The notes under the pieces are model-generated. The model saw only the letters and a program-made list of their open reading frames with translations. It ran no database searches and was not told the origin of the DNA. A stretch of DNA of 64,000 nucleotides from Microdochium bolleyi (Eukaryota > Ascomycota > Sordariomycetes > Xylariales > Microdochiaceae): positions 1,989,524-2,053,523 of the forward strand of contig KQ964245.1 in the NCBI GenBank assembly GCA_001566295.1, read 5' to 3'. The translations under genes were made by a program, and so were the position numbers. Below, in pieces: positions 23,268-35,359 of this stretch (its first letter is position 1; each line of letters begins with the position of its first letter).

Positions 23268-26200
23268 GTGAAAATGAACGCATGTCTCAGCACGTGGCCA
23301 GCCGGCCCAAGGGCATGTTAACTCCATACCTCTGGACTGGGCTGTGTCCTAGGCAGGTGAGGTCTGCAGTATGTAAGGCAGCTCCAGCAGCCGCAACAGG
23401 GAAGGATACATACCCTAGGGTACATAGCACGTGGCGGAGATGCAGGCTTCTGACTGACAGGTTAGCCTCTCTCCGCGCGCGCGCGGTGTAGGAATGAAGA
23501 ACGGAGTCCGGGGGTATATACCTGAGTGACTCTATGACAGCTGCGAGGTTTCTTTTTCTTCTACTACGACATGTGGCCCTGTATTAACCTGTGTTTCTGC
23601 CTTTGGCCGACCTGTCATGTGTAAGCATGTCGTTTGCTTTCGACCTGGACGGTGCCAAAGGGCCGCGGAGAAACACCCGAGCATGGGTGTGTTGTGTCTC
23701 AAGCAGTCGGGAGCCTACGCCTGTCACGTCTGCCTTGCTTCGAAAGAATGGAGGCTGCAGTGCCGATGCTTGCCAGAAATGGAGCGGACCGCCCGTCGGT
23801 GGTACACACGGGGCAGGGAGCATGTCGATGATAATCAGGAAATCCCCGATGCTGAGAAGGAGTGGCACGAACCCGGACTGATTAGATGTTGCAAGCAATC
23901 CGTTCTCGACCAATGAGGTCTGACCGCCAGCTCGGGGATTACACCGGTATATGAGACAGCGCGGGACGATCACTGGTCAGAGCAGTTGCGTGCCACTTTG
24001 ACGTTGCTTTTTCCTGCCCATGAACAACCAACACACACAGGCGAGACAGGCCCCTTAGCCGGCTGCCGGCCCGCTTGGGTGTTGCTCTCTCACTTGGCCT
24101 CTGCTCTCCGTCATGCGTGCCAGTCCAAGCTAGAAAGACCCCTACATGCAGACTGAATCGTGTCTCTGCGGGTGACTCGATTGGTAAAAGACAGCCTGCC
24201 GATGTTTAAGATCCCACGCACGATAAGTACTGTTCCCGTGGGGCGTTGGAAGAGTAAGGACACAAATACAGTAAGGCCAAGAAGGTGGCAGCGGAGTTCT
24301 ATCCGAGATCGACACAATCCGGTGAAACATATTCGCCTTTGCAACTTGCGAGGGAGAAGTCGCCTCTTGTCAAAGGTCTGTCGACCAATGTCGAAGTTGC
24401 GTTGTGTCGACGTGGTTGTGGCGGTGTCTGTGACGCAGTGAACTCTTTGTGTCCGCATGGCTGCTGAGACTCTATTTCAAGGGCATCTCGCCACAATGCC
24501 GTCGAGTGAAAATCGAAGTGCCTGGCAGTTGTCTTTATCGATGCCAACAGTGGTGCTGAAAAGCCCGCAAAGGTTCCCGACTGTGATCTCGTCTGGACGG
24601 GACTACTTCGAGTGCTCGTCACCCGCAAATCCCGCGCTACCCGCGTGGTTCTCCTTCCTGTCGCTGCCAATCATTGCTGTCTACATCAGGGAAGGTCTCA
24701 CCGCCGTGAGATGCCGCAGCTGCATACTTCTTTGTCGGCGAGGCATGTTTGCCAGAAGCCCACAGCGCCGATATCTGGGTGCGCAGATCCACGAGTCGCA
24801 AGACTTCCATGTTGTTCAGACATGTTGACCCTTGCCGTGTCTCAGATATCGAGTTGCGGCCCTCGAACAAGGGGTCTCTGGCATTCCCGACGTCGGCCAA
24901 ACGATTGAAGGTGACAGACTGTTTCCGAGCTCACGCACCCCCATCAACCAATACTGCGGTCGTCTGCTCGCAGGAATCTGGAAGGGCAACGGGAGTCAGT
25001 CTCCTTTCCTCAAGCGAGATTGCACATGAGGTGGCGTTGAGTGCTCAATCGAAACCCGGGAAGTTATCCTGTACCTTCTTGTGATATGGGCTGCTGTTGC
25101 GAGTATGCAAGGCGTCGCATTGGAAGAGCAAGGACAAGTATATGGCGGTGAGGCCCTACCTCGTGTTGCAATCAAGTACTTCTGAGATGTTCTTGTGCTG
25201 TTCCATTGTCCACCACTAAACTTGGTGACGAGCGAGGGAACACCAGGAGCGCAATCATGCTTGATGATCTGCAACTTTACCGTGCTCCTCCCAGTCTCCC
25301 GGAACCAAGGAGAATATCAAGGGGCGTCAAGAGAGAACGAAGACTGAGACCATGTCATGTCAAACCGCTCTCGAGAAATGCTGCTTTTGCACGTGGTCTA
25401 GACTTTGCCCAAGATATGAACAATATGTAGACGTGGGGTTTGCCCCACGCCTCCTCCTGCTAGATCAACGGCATGAGACAATGCAAGGGAAAGACACGGG
25501 CCGTGTGGCCAAGACAATATCAACAACATCAGGCTCGAGGATTGTCCTGCTATCAATGGCGGCCAAGGCAACCACCATGGTCATGTCGCCTCGTCTGATT
25601 CATAGTCGGAGACCATGAGAAGCGATACCTGAATGCTTTGAAAATGCAGTTCCAACCAGCGCTGCCTCATGAAGCAAAGATCGAAGGCTCAGACAGCGTA
25701 CTCTGGCGTGAGCGTACGTCTCCGCGACAGGACAGCAGACGTTAAGTGAGCATGTCTAGCTCCATCCGCGGGCTCCGCCAAGACGCTGCCGTCAGAGCCG
25801 CGTAGGCGAGGACTAAAGCACAAACGTGGTGAGGGTGACATCCTGTGCGAGCCAACGTGGCCTCGGAGCTGACCAGAGACCGGAAAGGCGGATCAAAGAC
25901 GGCCGGCCAGTGCTTGTGAGATGGAGGTGTTGTAAGCCCGCCACTAGCACGAGAAATCCCTGGCTTGCAATCACCATGTCGCAACCACCACGGGCTCTAG
26001 ACTGGTCGGGACAGTCCGGAATGCAATGCAGAACCCTACGCCGTCTGCAGCTATGTGCCATACAAGGGCACGGCTGATACGAAGCGCCTCAATGTCGTGC
26101 CTGTTTCCCCTGGTCGACAGTCTCCAGCCTCCAGGACGATTGCCGAGCTAGCCTCGAATGCACTCTCAGCATGAGGTGCAGAGTGTGGGTTTCACCGAGT

Positions 26201-28018
26201 GATAGTGCGGCTCCGCGCTGGTTCAGTCACACGGCCCAACTCTTAAAAAGAGGAGAACCAGGAATGGGCGGCCAGTAGGCGTTGCGAGTCTGATGGTTTG
26301 GGAAGCCCATTTCGAAATCCGATGCGCCTCGTCAGCGAATGAGCATCGTCTGGCTATCAGCGTGGTGTTGCCATTAGCAGACAACTATCTGATTCGTCGC
26401 CGAGATTGCCTCTCAACAAGGCCGGCCACTATGAAAGACAAAAACACAGTCGTGCCATCATCTCATAACGGCACGGAACGTTTCGTGCAGCAGCACAGGA
26501 CTGAAGCACTCTCTCTTCTCATACAAACCGCTCGCTGATGTACCTAGGCCACCTGAAGCTGTTGAGATGATCCCAGGCGTGCTTCGTCCTATAAGTGTGG
26601 ACTTTTTCGAACGGCCTCGCGTATGTTGTTCGAGTTGGAGAGTTTGGCACTGTGCGGTCGCGCACTCGACGAGGTTGTAAAGTGGTGATGTGCTGCAACC
26701 CAATCCGCTGCAGGTCGCCATGACTTGCAGAATGGTGTGGTCGCTCGCTGCAGGGCAGTGGCTGAATGTGGTGCTGATGGAGCGTAGAGTCCTGGCTGCT
26801 GGGTGGATCCCTCGAGAGCGCGATACCGGCATGCCTTTGTGTTATCTTTCGTATAACACATCCGGAAGACCTGCCTTGGTGTATCCAGGGCGGAAGCCTG
26901 GCTGTACTGCGTAGACGTTACGAATTGAAATTGTCAATTGAGGACGGCCGAGGCGTCGATGGTCGGAGAAAACCCCTGATGGAAACCGCTCATACCCATC
27001 CGGTGTTTGAACGTTGGTGAACGCACGCAGGAGACCATCTCCTCTGGACCATGACCAATTCTGTAGTTCCCGTTCTTGGTATGCGAGTCGCAGCCCGTTT
27101 CACAGAGAAATGCATGCATCTTGCGAAGACACGTTCAACACGTCATGTCCGCTCATCTGCAGTGTGTTCCGAAGACTTTCCGTGGATGTTGTCCTGCGAT
27201 TTGTGTCCACATTGACGACCACGCCACGACTTGATGCCATGTCCAGCATGGCCCAAGTCACTGGTGATGGACTCGGAGCGACTCTCAAAGCCAACCGCAG
27301 GATTTTGACAGACGCTCTGTACAGCCTGGGAAAAATCTGGTGGCGACAGAGCTTGCACAGGTTTGGCATTGGCTCATGGACAAAGCACCGGTTTGATTCC
27401 TCGTGACCCCCCGACTGGCAGCTAGCCTCAAGTTCCGAACTGTCCGTGCGTGCTTAAGACGTTGAGAAATTCATGCAAAGAAGCTATCGCGCAGCCGATG
27501 ACGTTTGTGCTGTGAGAATGAGCACCACTGCCTCGTACTCTGCTCCTGTTCAACAGTGAGCACACTCGAATGTCGTGCCGACTCGTTGTCTTCTTTGTGG
27601 TTAGATCCTTGGAGCTGTTGGCTGTCAGCCGCGAATTAGGGCCAGGTCATGCCGAAAGATGGAGGGGCAGCGGAGTCGATGAAGATCACTGCATGCCGCC
27701 TGGCAGCTCAGGAGATAGGGTGCGGACCTGAGAGACTAGAGCCCGAGACAGGAGTGTCGCTGCCGCTCTGGAGCCTGGACGGGGTCCGCGGGGGGAACCA
27801 AGGCGCGCCGGCCGAGATAGGTCTTTGGGCATGGTTGGTCTTGGCCTTGCGTCGCCGGGATCCAGCACCGCACTGGACCACAAGGCTCAGCACCCCAAGA
27901 AGACATGGGTTGAACGCCCGAAACCTTGCTGGTGGCCTGTTGGCACCCCAAGCCGCAGTATGATGCAGTCATGATGGACCTATCGGCGCAGGATGTCGAC
28001 GCTTTTCCGCACAGCTGA

Positions 28019-28149
28019 GTGCGAGCTTCGACATCGGGGAGCGGGACCCGAAACGGCGAGATACGGACCGAAAGCGCCGTTCTGTGCAGTTGGGTTATGA
28101 AAGTCCGTCGCGGCGGGGAGGGGTCGCTCCCCGAAGTCGAAGCTCGCAC
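28019..28149. repeat. Long near-perfect inverted repeat (hairpin)
   Basis: Arms 28019-28043 and 28125-28149 are 25 nt each and complementary at 24 positions, with an 81-nt loop. The loop has its own 7-bp stem (28052-28058 with 28075-28081). No target-site duplication is visible at the ends. Confidence 0.8.
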
Positions 28150-29592
28150 CCAGGATGTGTTGTGGAACGGCAACCTGGAGGGACCCTGGGCGGTGGCTGC
28201 GGGACGACTCGTCAGGCACAGCGCGCTCCCGGCCCCTTGCTGCCTTTCTGGCTGTCTGGTGCGAGGCTGGGCAGAGAGGCACACGATCACTTGTGTTGGT
28301 GCTGTTGCTGTTGCTGCTGTTGCCGGCTGTCTGGAGGGCCCTGGTGGCAATAGTCACGATCTACCCTGCTGCCCGCAGATTGCCGTGCTGTGAGTGGCCT
28401 GCCCGGCGTGGCCCTCCACTGCCTTGTGGAGCGTGGCCCTCTCTTAGGGTGGCCTTAGCCTCGAGCCGCGAAGGCCCCCCTCAGCGAGAGCTCGAAAGCC
28501 AAAGGGTCCACGCACGAATGCTCGCCCCCTTTCCCGCATCCTGATGCCTCGCGGCCATGGCAGCAGGCAGCCAAACCCTGCAAAGCACCTGTAGCGTGAC
28601 GAGAGACCTGCGCAAGCCTGCACGTCCACGCATGCCCGCCCGGGACGTTGACACATCGCCTGCCCGCTGATTGGGCGGTGCAGCGTTGCAGTGTGCCTGG
28701 CCGGGTCATTGTCCATCGCCCGTCTGCCCTCCCCGCTGCCTGGCTGTGACTGGTTGACGCAGGCTTCATTCAGACCGCTGCCCCGGTCTGCCTCTGAGTC
28801 CCGCGGGCGTCGTCGACGTCGACGCATTGCGGCCCGTCTCACTGGCGAGAGTCGCACGGCAAGAGCTGCCCTGGCCTGGCCTTGCCTTGCCCTTGCTGCG
28901 TGTCGTTATCTGCATTGTTGTGTCTTCTGCGTGAAACATCGCCGTCTCGGGCCAGACAACCGCCGGTGTGGCTGTCCCTCTGTTTCAATCAAAGCTCATT
29001 CGCAATCCGCTCTGGGCTCATCGCAATTTTCACCGGGCCACACCCAGCACGCTTGTACCGCGCTCTCTCCCAACCCACATCGCTCCCACCAGCGACCACC
29101 AGTGACCACTACAGACCGCAGACCCACTTGCTGGCCCCGGCCTGCTCTATGAGTCGCCCGTTGCCCTCCTCTCTGCTCCGCCGCCACGAGCCCTTCCCAG
29201 TCTCAATTCCACCACACTCGGCCCGCCCGCAACAAGTCCACAACAACAGCACCACGCTCGATTCCATCCATCACCAGCCTGCATCAGCACTCACCATCAA
29301 CACACTCGGCGACACCACACAAAGTCGGCCTCGCTACCCGCCAGCGTGCTTTCCACCCCACCAGTCGCCCACTTGCTGCCGCCATTGTCGGCCGTTTCTC
29401 CGCCTCCAAGTTCGTCCCGGCGACCGATAATAAATTCCCATCAGCACAGGCAGGGCCGAACCCAGCCTGTATCCTACACTTTGCAGACTCCGGAACCTGT
29501 GACACCTTCGCCTAGGTGTTGCAACCCTGGCACACCCTCGATAGCATTCGTCCCTCGCGCTCGCGGCCCTCTGGGCGCGCCTCGCAGCAGTC

Positions 29593-32500
29593 ATGCCGCC
29601 CGCCTCCACAACGTTCGACGGGTCAGACACCTTCGTCATGGATCCCAGCATGCCTTCCTTCAACTTCGGCAACGAGTATGAGCTTTTCGATGCCGAGGAC
29701 AACAACCCCTCGGTAAACGCCCTGTACGGCGGGCTTGACGACGACACACTGGAGGCTACGGGTTTCGATGACCCGAAAGCTATCATGATGCAGAACCCAG
29801 CCCAGATGAACGCTCTGGCACAATACACATCACTACACCGCGATTCAGCCTCCTCGTCCTCATCACAAATCAGCGCTGGGGGTGACTCTACGCTACAGAT
29901 TTCTCCAAACACGACTCGCACATCTCTGGACGTCAACATGTTGGAAGGGCCGTGGAAGATGGACGACATGATGACGCACCATGAGCAGGTCATGACCATG
30001 GATAATGTCGACATGTCTAATACTCTATTTGACTTCGACAGTGCGTCCAGCAGTCCCGAACCGGCAATGGGTACACACACTGCGCAAACGTCCGTATCCC
30101 CGGAGATGTCGACGTCGGGTAATGCGCCGCGTGTGAAGCGAGTCAAAGGACATCACAAGGCCCCCTCGGTAAGATCAATATGCAGCCCTATACAGGCATT
30201 TAATAGGTTACTGATCATCTTTCGTCTGCAGCATGCGTCTCTCACACATGGCATGAGTGGTCTCAAGGCCAGTGGCTCGAGGGAGGTCTCTCCAGTTTCG
30301 AACTTAGGTTTCAGCCATGCCTCTTCACCAGCAGCGACATTCAATAACTCGCCATCACCAGAGAATCACATGAATCTATTCGGCAATCTGGGTAATTTGG
30401 GCACCTCTTCGATGTGGAACAACGTGACGGCATTTCCTCCACAGGGTGCTGCAGCACAGGTTGCACCGACGGCAGACCCTGCAAGTGCCTCACAGGCCCA
30501 ATTTGCAACACAGCCGAATGTGCAGACTGGGCCTCGTCCAAGGCTTTTTGTGCAGCCCACGCCGCTCAAGTCGCGAGTCGAGACTCAGATTCCGATCAAA
30601 CTCACTATCCACCACCTACCGGCCGGCATCAAGCGCATCCACCTGCCATCGCACACGATATCGAAGCCAAAGCTTCTGGCCAAGCCAACCGCCGTCCGCT
30701 CGCCGGACATGCTCGAGCTTTCGACGATGCTTGTGTGCACAAGTGCCATGCAAGATCCTGTCAAGCGGGAACGTGCATTTGCTCGTGCTGCCACGACGCA
30801 GTTTGATCAGCAAGGATCACGAGAATTCGAAGACGACGAGGAGAGCAAGGCGCAGAATGGCGGCGAAGTGCGCATCTGTGCTGGTTGCATAACGAGGGAG
30901 AGGAAACGCGCTGGGCGCAAGAAGCACAAGAAACCAGAAGAAGAAGATCTCTGGAACCGCTTCGAGACTGAGAGAGTCATTGTGTTCAACACCCAGGAGG
31001 TCAAGGAGTGGCAAGCCGTCACGCCACACATGGCAGATCCTACCGGAGCTGGTCTACGCGACTCCGTTCCGGAAGGCACGGTGCAGGTCGACGCCCCGAT
31101 GCGTATCGCATGCTATTGTCGGCATCATGGCGAGAAAATGGGTTTCCAGGTCATCTTCACCGTCAAAGATTACAAGGACAACCTCGTTGCCCAGCAAATC
31201 TCTTCGTCCATCATGATTACAGATGACCACAAGACACACCTCCCGGCTTCTGCTTTAGCTCATACCGCGGCTCTAGCTGGCAACGATGCGAAGCCAATCG
31301 AGACTTCTGCCCCATTCCGCAATCAAACACAATCTGATCAGGTATCAGTGGTTCCCCAGAACAACGGTCCGAGTTATCCTCCAGCGATGTCGACAGCACC
31401 TACCTCACAATCCAATTCCGTTTCTGCCACTCCGCAGAGCCTATCACGGCAAGGCTCTCCCACATCGGTGCCCCTTGGCCCACCAAATGCGGTCTCGAAG
31501 AAGCGAAAGGCCAGCGTGTCTGGCAAGGTCCCCAGCGGCCTAGCCATGACCAAGCTTGAGCCATCACAACAACCACCACCACCAATGGCACCCTCCAGTT
31601 CGAACACTGACACAAGCGTTGTGCCTGCAAACGCTTCACAGTTCTCTCCCAACATAGCAAATTATGCTGCAAACACCGACTCTTTCTTCGGCAACCAAAA
31701 TGGACTTAACATGAGCCAAGCCTTCACCACCGGCCCTCCCACGCCGAACAGCAATGGTGCAGACCAACTCATCTACCCCTCAAACAGACCCCTGAGTCTC
31801 GACAATCTCCCACCCCAGCTTTTCTCAGCGCCGGTCACGGCGAACCCAAGCCGCGCTCCAAGTCCATCGACATTACGACGCGAGATTCACATGCAGATGG
31901 GTCAGAACTATAACGCACCGCTCACCGGGAACCCCACGATCGTATCGACTGGTCTTCGGCCCATGATCTACAAGATCATCCCTGGAGAGGGTCCTAAATC
32001 TGGCGGTGTAGAGGTCACGATTCTGGGTAGTGGATTCACGAACGGGGGCCTGGAGGTCATGTTTGGTGATAATCGCGCCGCAACAACGACTTTCTGGGGC
32101 GAGACCTCTCTTGTCTGCTTGTTGCCGCCTTCTGCTGTGACTGGACTCGTTCCAGTCTCCATCAAACAGCCCATGGCGCCCACACCCGTCACCATGAACG
32201 GGAACTCGCAGCCACTATTCCGCTACGTTGACGATGACGAGCACCGCTTGATCAGGACAGCGCTTACTGTGCTTGGGAACAAGCTTGGTGGCAAGATGAC
32301 AGATGTTGCCGAGATCGCGCGCAATATCATCTACGGACCCGCTGGCGCGAACAATGGAGGGGCGTGGAACTCTTCGTCCCCCAACTCGTCTGCTCCTGGA
32401 TCGAACAATTTCAACACCATGGAGAAAGATGCAGACATCGAGGGTGGCCTGCTCAAGGTGCTCGAACTCATCGATCTGGACGACAGTGCTAACAAAGCAC

Positions 32501-33774
32501 GGATCAACCTTCGCCGTTCAAGTGGTCAGACTATGCTACACCTGGCATGCTCACTGGGGTACGGTCGCTTCGTCGCTGGTCTACTCTCTCGCGGGGCCAA
32601 CATTGACGTCCGGGATAAAGGCGGCTACACTGCCCTGCACATGGCGGCCATGAACAACCACCCGGAGATCGTCCGTCGTCTGATACTCAAGGGAGCTGAT
32701 CCCTCCATGCGCTCTCTTTCTGGCCTGACCCCTGCGGATGTAGCTCGCAGCTCGGATGTACTGCGCGTACTGCGCCGCATCGAGAACCATTCGAGATCTC
32801 GTAGTGGTGGGTCGCTTCCCAGCAGAGCCAACAGTGCCAGCTCTCTGAGGTCGCTATGGGATCCTCCTTCTACGGCCAATGTGGCCAGCCAAGAGTACCT
32901 GGTGGACGGCGAGGATAGCTTCAGTGACGAATCCGACTCTTCCGCAGAGATCGATAGCGACGAGGAAGAACGCGACTGGGTAGAGATGACCCGCCGGAGC
33001 CGGTCCTCGACCATCAAGGCGCAGATCAGCACTTCACCGGCACGCCTTAACCTTGACATGAGCTCGCCATCAGCCGCGATGAGTGCCTTCAGGGACCACA
33101 TCACTGCTCAGATCCAGCAATTCCAGCAGTCGATGGCCTGCCACCTTCCCCAGATGCCTCAGATGCCGCAGATGCCTCAAATGCCGCAGATGCCGCAGAT
33201 GCCGCAGATGCCCACATCATTGCCCGATTACCACCTGTACCTCCCTCAGCGACCTGCCATCCCGAGGATGTCGTCTCTTGTGCCCAAGCAGTTGTTCACT
33301 GCCAAGGAGGCGCCTCCGGCTTATGAAGATATCTTCCCACACTCTCAACAGGATCTTGACACAAAGCAAGCTTCTGCCGCTCAAGCCGCGGCAGACTACG
33401 AAGCGGACGTCAAGTGCGCTACGTTGTTTGATCAGCAGGAGAACTGCGCAGTGGAGACCAGCACACAGATCAAGGAGGAGGAGCAAGATATTCCCAGCCT
33501 ATTCCACGTGGGCCGAAAAGACACCATCACACTAGATCAGCAAGAAAAGCTCAAGCGAGTTCACGCGGCTAGCCTCAAGACAGGCAGTCGCGACAAGATG
33601 CTGTGGATCTTCTGGCTGCCTATCCTGTTCCTCATCCTGGGCATGATGATGGCGAATATTGCTCCATCACTCTATACCGGTACTTTCCACTTCGCGAAGG
33701 CCGTCGTCAGCACTGTCGCTGCTCCTCGGCAAATGGTCAAACGAATCGGCGAGCGGCTTGTCGAAGTGGCATAA
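29593..33774 (+). CDS. SPT23/MGA2-like membrane-anchored transcription regulator (IPT/TIG, ankyrin, C-terminal TM)
   Basis: Two exons, 29593-30168 and 30232-33774, giving 1372 aa. The 63-nt intron (gtaaga...tgcag, branch-like ctgat) keeps the frame whether or not it is spliced. In order: acidic, Ser-rich N terminus; a DNA-binding-like region near residues 310-520 with a Cys/basic segment (RICAGCITRERKRAGRKKHKK); an IPT/TIG domain at about 768-855 (MIYKIIPGEGPKSGG); ankyrin repeats at about 954-1045 (TALHMAAMNNHPEIV); an MPQ repeat at about 1166-1187; and a membrane segment at about 1315-1338 (WIFWLPILFLILGMM). This layout is that of yeast Spt23/Mga2, ER-bound precursors released by ubiquitin/proteasome processing that control OLE1 desaturase and hypoxic genes. 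The same role here is inferred from architecture. Confidence 0.88.
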   Translation: MPPASTTFDGSDTFVMDPSMPSFNFGNEYELFDAEDNNPSVNALYGGLDDDTLEATGFDDPKAIMMQNPAQMNALAQYTSLHRDSASSSSSQISAGGDSTLQISPNTTRTSLDVNMLEGPWKMDDMMTHHEQVMTMDNVDMSNTLFDFDSASSSPEPAMGTHTAQTSVSPEMSTSGNAPRVKRVKGHHKAPSVRSICSPIQAFNRLLIIFRLQHASLTHGMSGLKASGSREVSPVSNLGFSHASSPAATFNNSPSPENHMNLFGNLGNLGTSSMWNNVTAFPPQGAAAQVAPTADPASASQAQFATQPNVQTGPRPRLFVQPTPLKSRVETQIPIKLTIHHLPAGIKRIHLPSHTISKPKLLAKPTAVRSPDMLELSTMLVCTSAMQDPVKRERAFARAATTQFDQQGSREFEDDEESKAQNGGEVRICAGCITRERKRAGRKKHKKPEEEDLWNRFETERVIVFNTQEVKEWQAVTPHMADPTGAGLRDSVPEGTVQVDAPMRIACYCRHHGEKMGFQVIFTVKDYKDNLVAQQISSSIMITDDHKTHLPASALAHTAALAGNDAKPIETSAPFRNQTQSDQVSVVPQNNGPSYPPAMSTAPTSQSNSVSATPQSLSRQGSPTSVPLGPPNAVSKKRKASVSGKVPSGLAMTKLEPSQQPPPPMAPSSSNTDTSVVPANASQFSPNIANYAANTDSFFGNQNGLNMSQAFTTGPPTPNSNGADQLIYPSNRPLSLDNLPPQLFSAPVTANPSRAPSPSTLRREIHMQMGQNYNAPLTGNPTIVSTGLRPMIYKIIPGEGPKSGGVEVTILGSGFTNGGLEVMFGDNRAATTTFWGETSLVCLLPPSAVTGLVPVSIKQPMAPTPVTMNGNSQPLFRYVDDDEHRLIRTALTVLGNKLGGKMTDVAEIARNIIYGPAGANNGGAWNSSSPNSSAPGSNNFNTMEKDADIEGGLLKVLELIDLDDSANKARINLRRSSGQTMLHLACSLGYGRFVAGLLSRGANIDVRDKGGYTALHMAAMNNHPEIVRRLILKGADPSMRSLSGLTPADVARSSDVLRVLRRIENHSRSRSGGSLPSRANSASSLRSLWDPPSTANVASQEYLVDGEDSFSDESDSSAEIDSDEEERDWVEMTRRSRSSTIKAQISTSPARLNLDMSSPSAAMSAFRDHITAQIQQFQQSMACHLPQMPQMPQMPQMPQMPQMPQMPTSLPDYHLYLPQRPAIPRMSSLVPKQLFTAKEAPPAYEDIFPHSQQDLDTKQASAAQAAADYEADVKCATLFDQQENCAVETSTQIKEEEQDIPSLFHVGRKDTITLDQQEKLKRVHAASLKTGSRDKMLWIFWLPILFLILGMMMANIAPSLYTGTFHFAKAVVSTVAAPRQMVKRIGERLVEVA
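33151..33213 (+). repeat. In-frame 9-nt tandem repeat encoding QMP
   Basis: Seven copies of cagatgccn encode (QMP)7 in the SPT23-like protein, between the ankyrin repeats and the membrane segment. Only third positions vary. Confidence 0.9.
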
Positions 33775-35359
33775 CTTACGTGACCATGGACAATCATTCA
33801 TGTCGAAAGACGAGGGAACTACCAACAAACACCCCCACGTTGTCCTAGTTTCATTGTCCGCCCCCTGTCCCGTACTACACCTTTTATTGAAAGGGCCATT
33901 CGACCGTCATAAGACGGTTCAGGGCCCGCAGCGCAGCCAGACTCCATCTTGCTGTCTTCTACACATTTCCCACTATATCATTTTTCTACGTTACGAAGTC
34001 GCGGGGCCCCTGGCTCGTCATGGCGTTGCCAATCGGTATTGATCTTTTCGACACGGACAGCAGGGCGATGACTACATGTCTCCTTATATCTTCCCTTATC
34101 ATGTTGTACATAGTGGGCACCTTCCAGATCTGAAGGCCCAGGAATATTAGGGATCCCAGCAAGATTGCGAAGGATTCCCATGTTGTATATTTGCTTGCTG
34201 GAGTTGGAATAGCAGGGCGACCTGGGAAGACGGGGGAGTGGCCAGGACATATACGGCTACTGCTTCCTGCTGTTGTCTCTTTTTTTTACTCGTTTACCGT
34301 ACCTTAGATACCTTCCACCATGTAGTGTGCGTTATACAGAGACGTCGGCTCCATCGAGCGGCGGCATTCACTCGCTGCTCAGGTTCGTCCTACCCTACCT
34401 TTAGGGCTACTGTGATCAGCTCAATGTGCGGTCCGTCTGTCCGTCGGTCTGGCATGGTATTGATGTGTGATCCGCCGCGGCTTGACCCGACCGACCTGGC
34501 TGACCGCGGTCGCTCGCCATCTTATTTGCCCACACGGGAAGCAGACGAGAACTGTTGAACGAACGAGCGAACGCGACCAACCTCGCTCGCGCATGTCGCT
34601 CGTCAGTCAGGGTCGCCATCACGTCGGCACTCCTTGACGAGAGAGGTCGGACATGCATGCGATGCCGGCGCCACCTTTCCCGTTGTCACAGAACATCTTC
34701 AAAAGTGGCATTTTTGTCCGTCAGCATGGAGGATGATGGATAACTGGAAAATCGGTCCTGTGTCTCTTTTGTCTTTGATTTTTTGTTTCTGAAGCTCGAA
34801 GCTCCAGATTCATCATGAGAAAACTACAAAGAACGCCCGAGGAAAACCGCCCGAGAGAAAAATTACACAAAACAACTCCCCAAAAAAACTCCGCTCCATA
34901 ACGCCGTCCGTGCCCGTTACTCGGTTCTGTTGAGCTGCCGCATTCACAACTACTTTCCCCCCTTCCCTGTGGCAAAGTCCGCAATAGCGCCGTCTGGCGA
35001 TCTGCAAGAGATCCCCCAAGACGCCATCCTTCACGCCCGTAAGGTGTTTGCGTGGAGGACCCAAATGTCCCCCCATTCGCACTGCTCTCCTCCTCGCGAC
35101 CACCAGAAGAAGTGCACTTCTCCATTACTACAACTTCGCACCACAGTAACTTGCTCAACCAAAAGCAGCCCCGCCCGAGAAGGGGCGGGTGGGAAAAAAA
35201 AGGAGTCGTGTCTCGTAAAGTCGTCATGTTTTCGTCGTAAGCATCGTCGTCATCGCTATTGCTTTTGTGCGGGACAAACAGCACTGGAAACATAGACAAA
35301 AGGCCTCAGCGCAATGTAAATGCAATCGCAGCATCGAGCACCCGGAGGGCAAACCATGC
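33775..35359. other. Convergent intergenic region
   Basis: 1.6 kb between the SPT23-like gene (+) and the basic disordered protein gene (-). It must contain both 3' UTRs. No gene was recognised; the short open frames look random. Confidence 0.55.

Larger units (their letters stand above)
22421..29592. other. Gene-poor region of 7.2 kb upstream of the SPT23-like gene
   Basis: No supportable protein gene. Open frames are short (up to about 130 codons, except GC-rich shadows near 27.7-28.4 kb) and show no recognisable domain. About 24.1-27.6 kb is lower in GC than the flanks and could be decayed mobile DNA, but I saw no terminal repeats or transposase motifs. Poly-G (23228-23266) and a long hairpin (28019-28149) are listed separately. 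The last 700 bp is C/T-rich and likely the promoter and leader of the gene at 29593. Confidence 0.5.

Noticed and set aside
23617..23916. 99-codon Cys-containing ATG frame near a TATA-like run
   Set aside because: Overlaps equally long frames on both strands and shows no recognisable domain.
27736..28350. Long minus-strand frame of about 200 codons
   Set aside because: Low-complexity translation in GC-rich DNA, competing with long frames on the other strand, and it runs through the hairpin.
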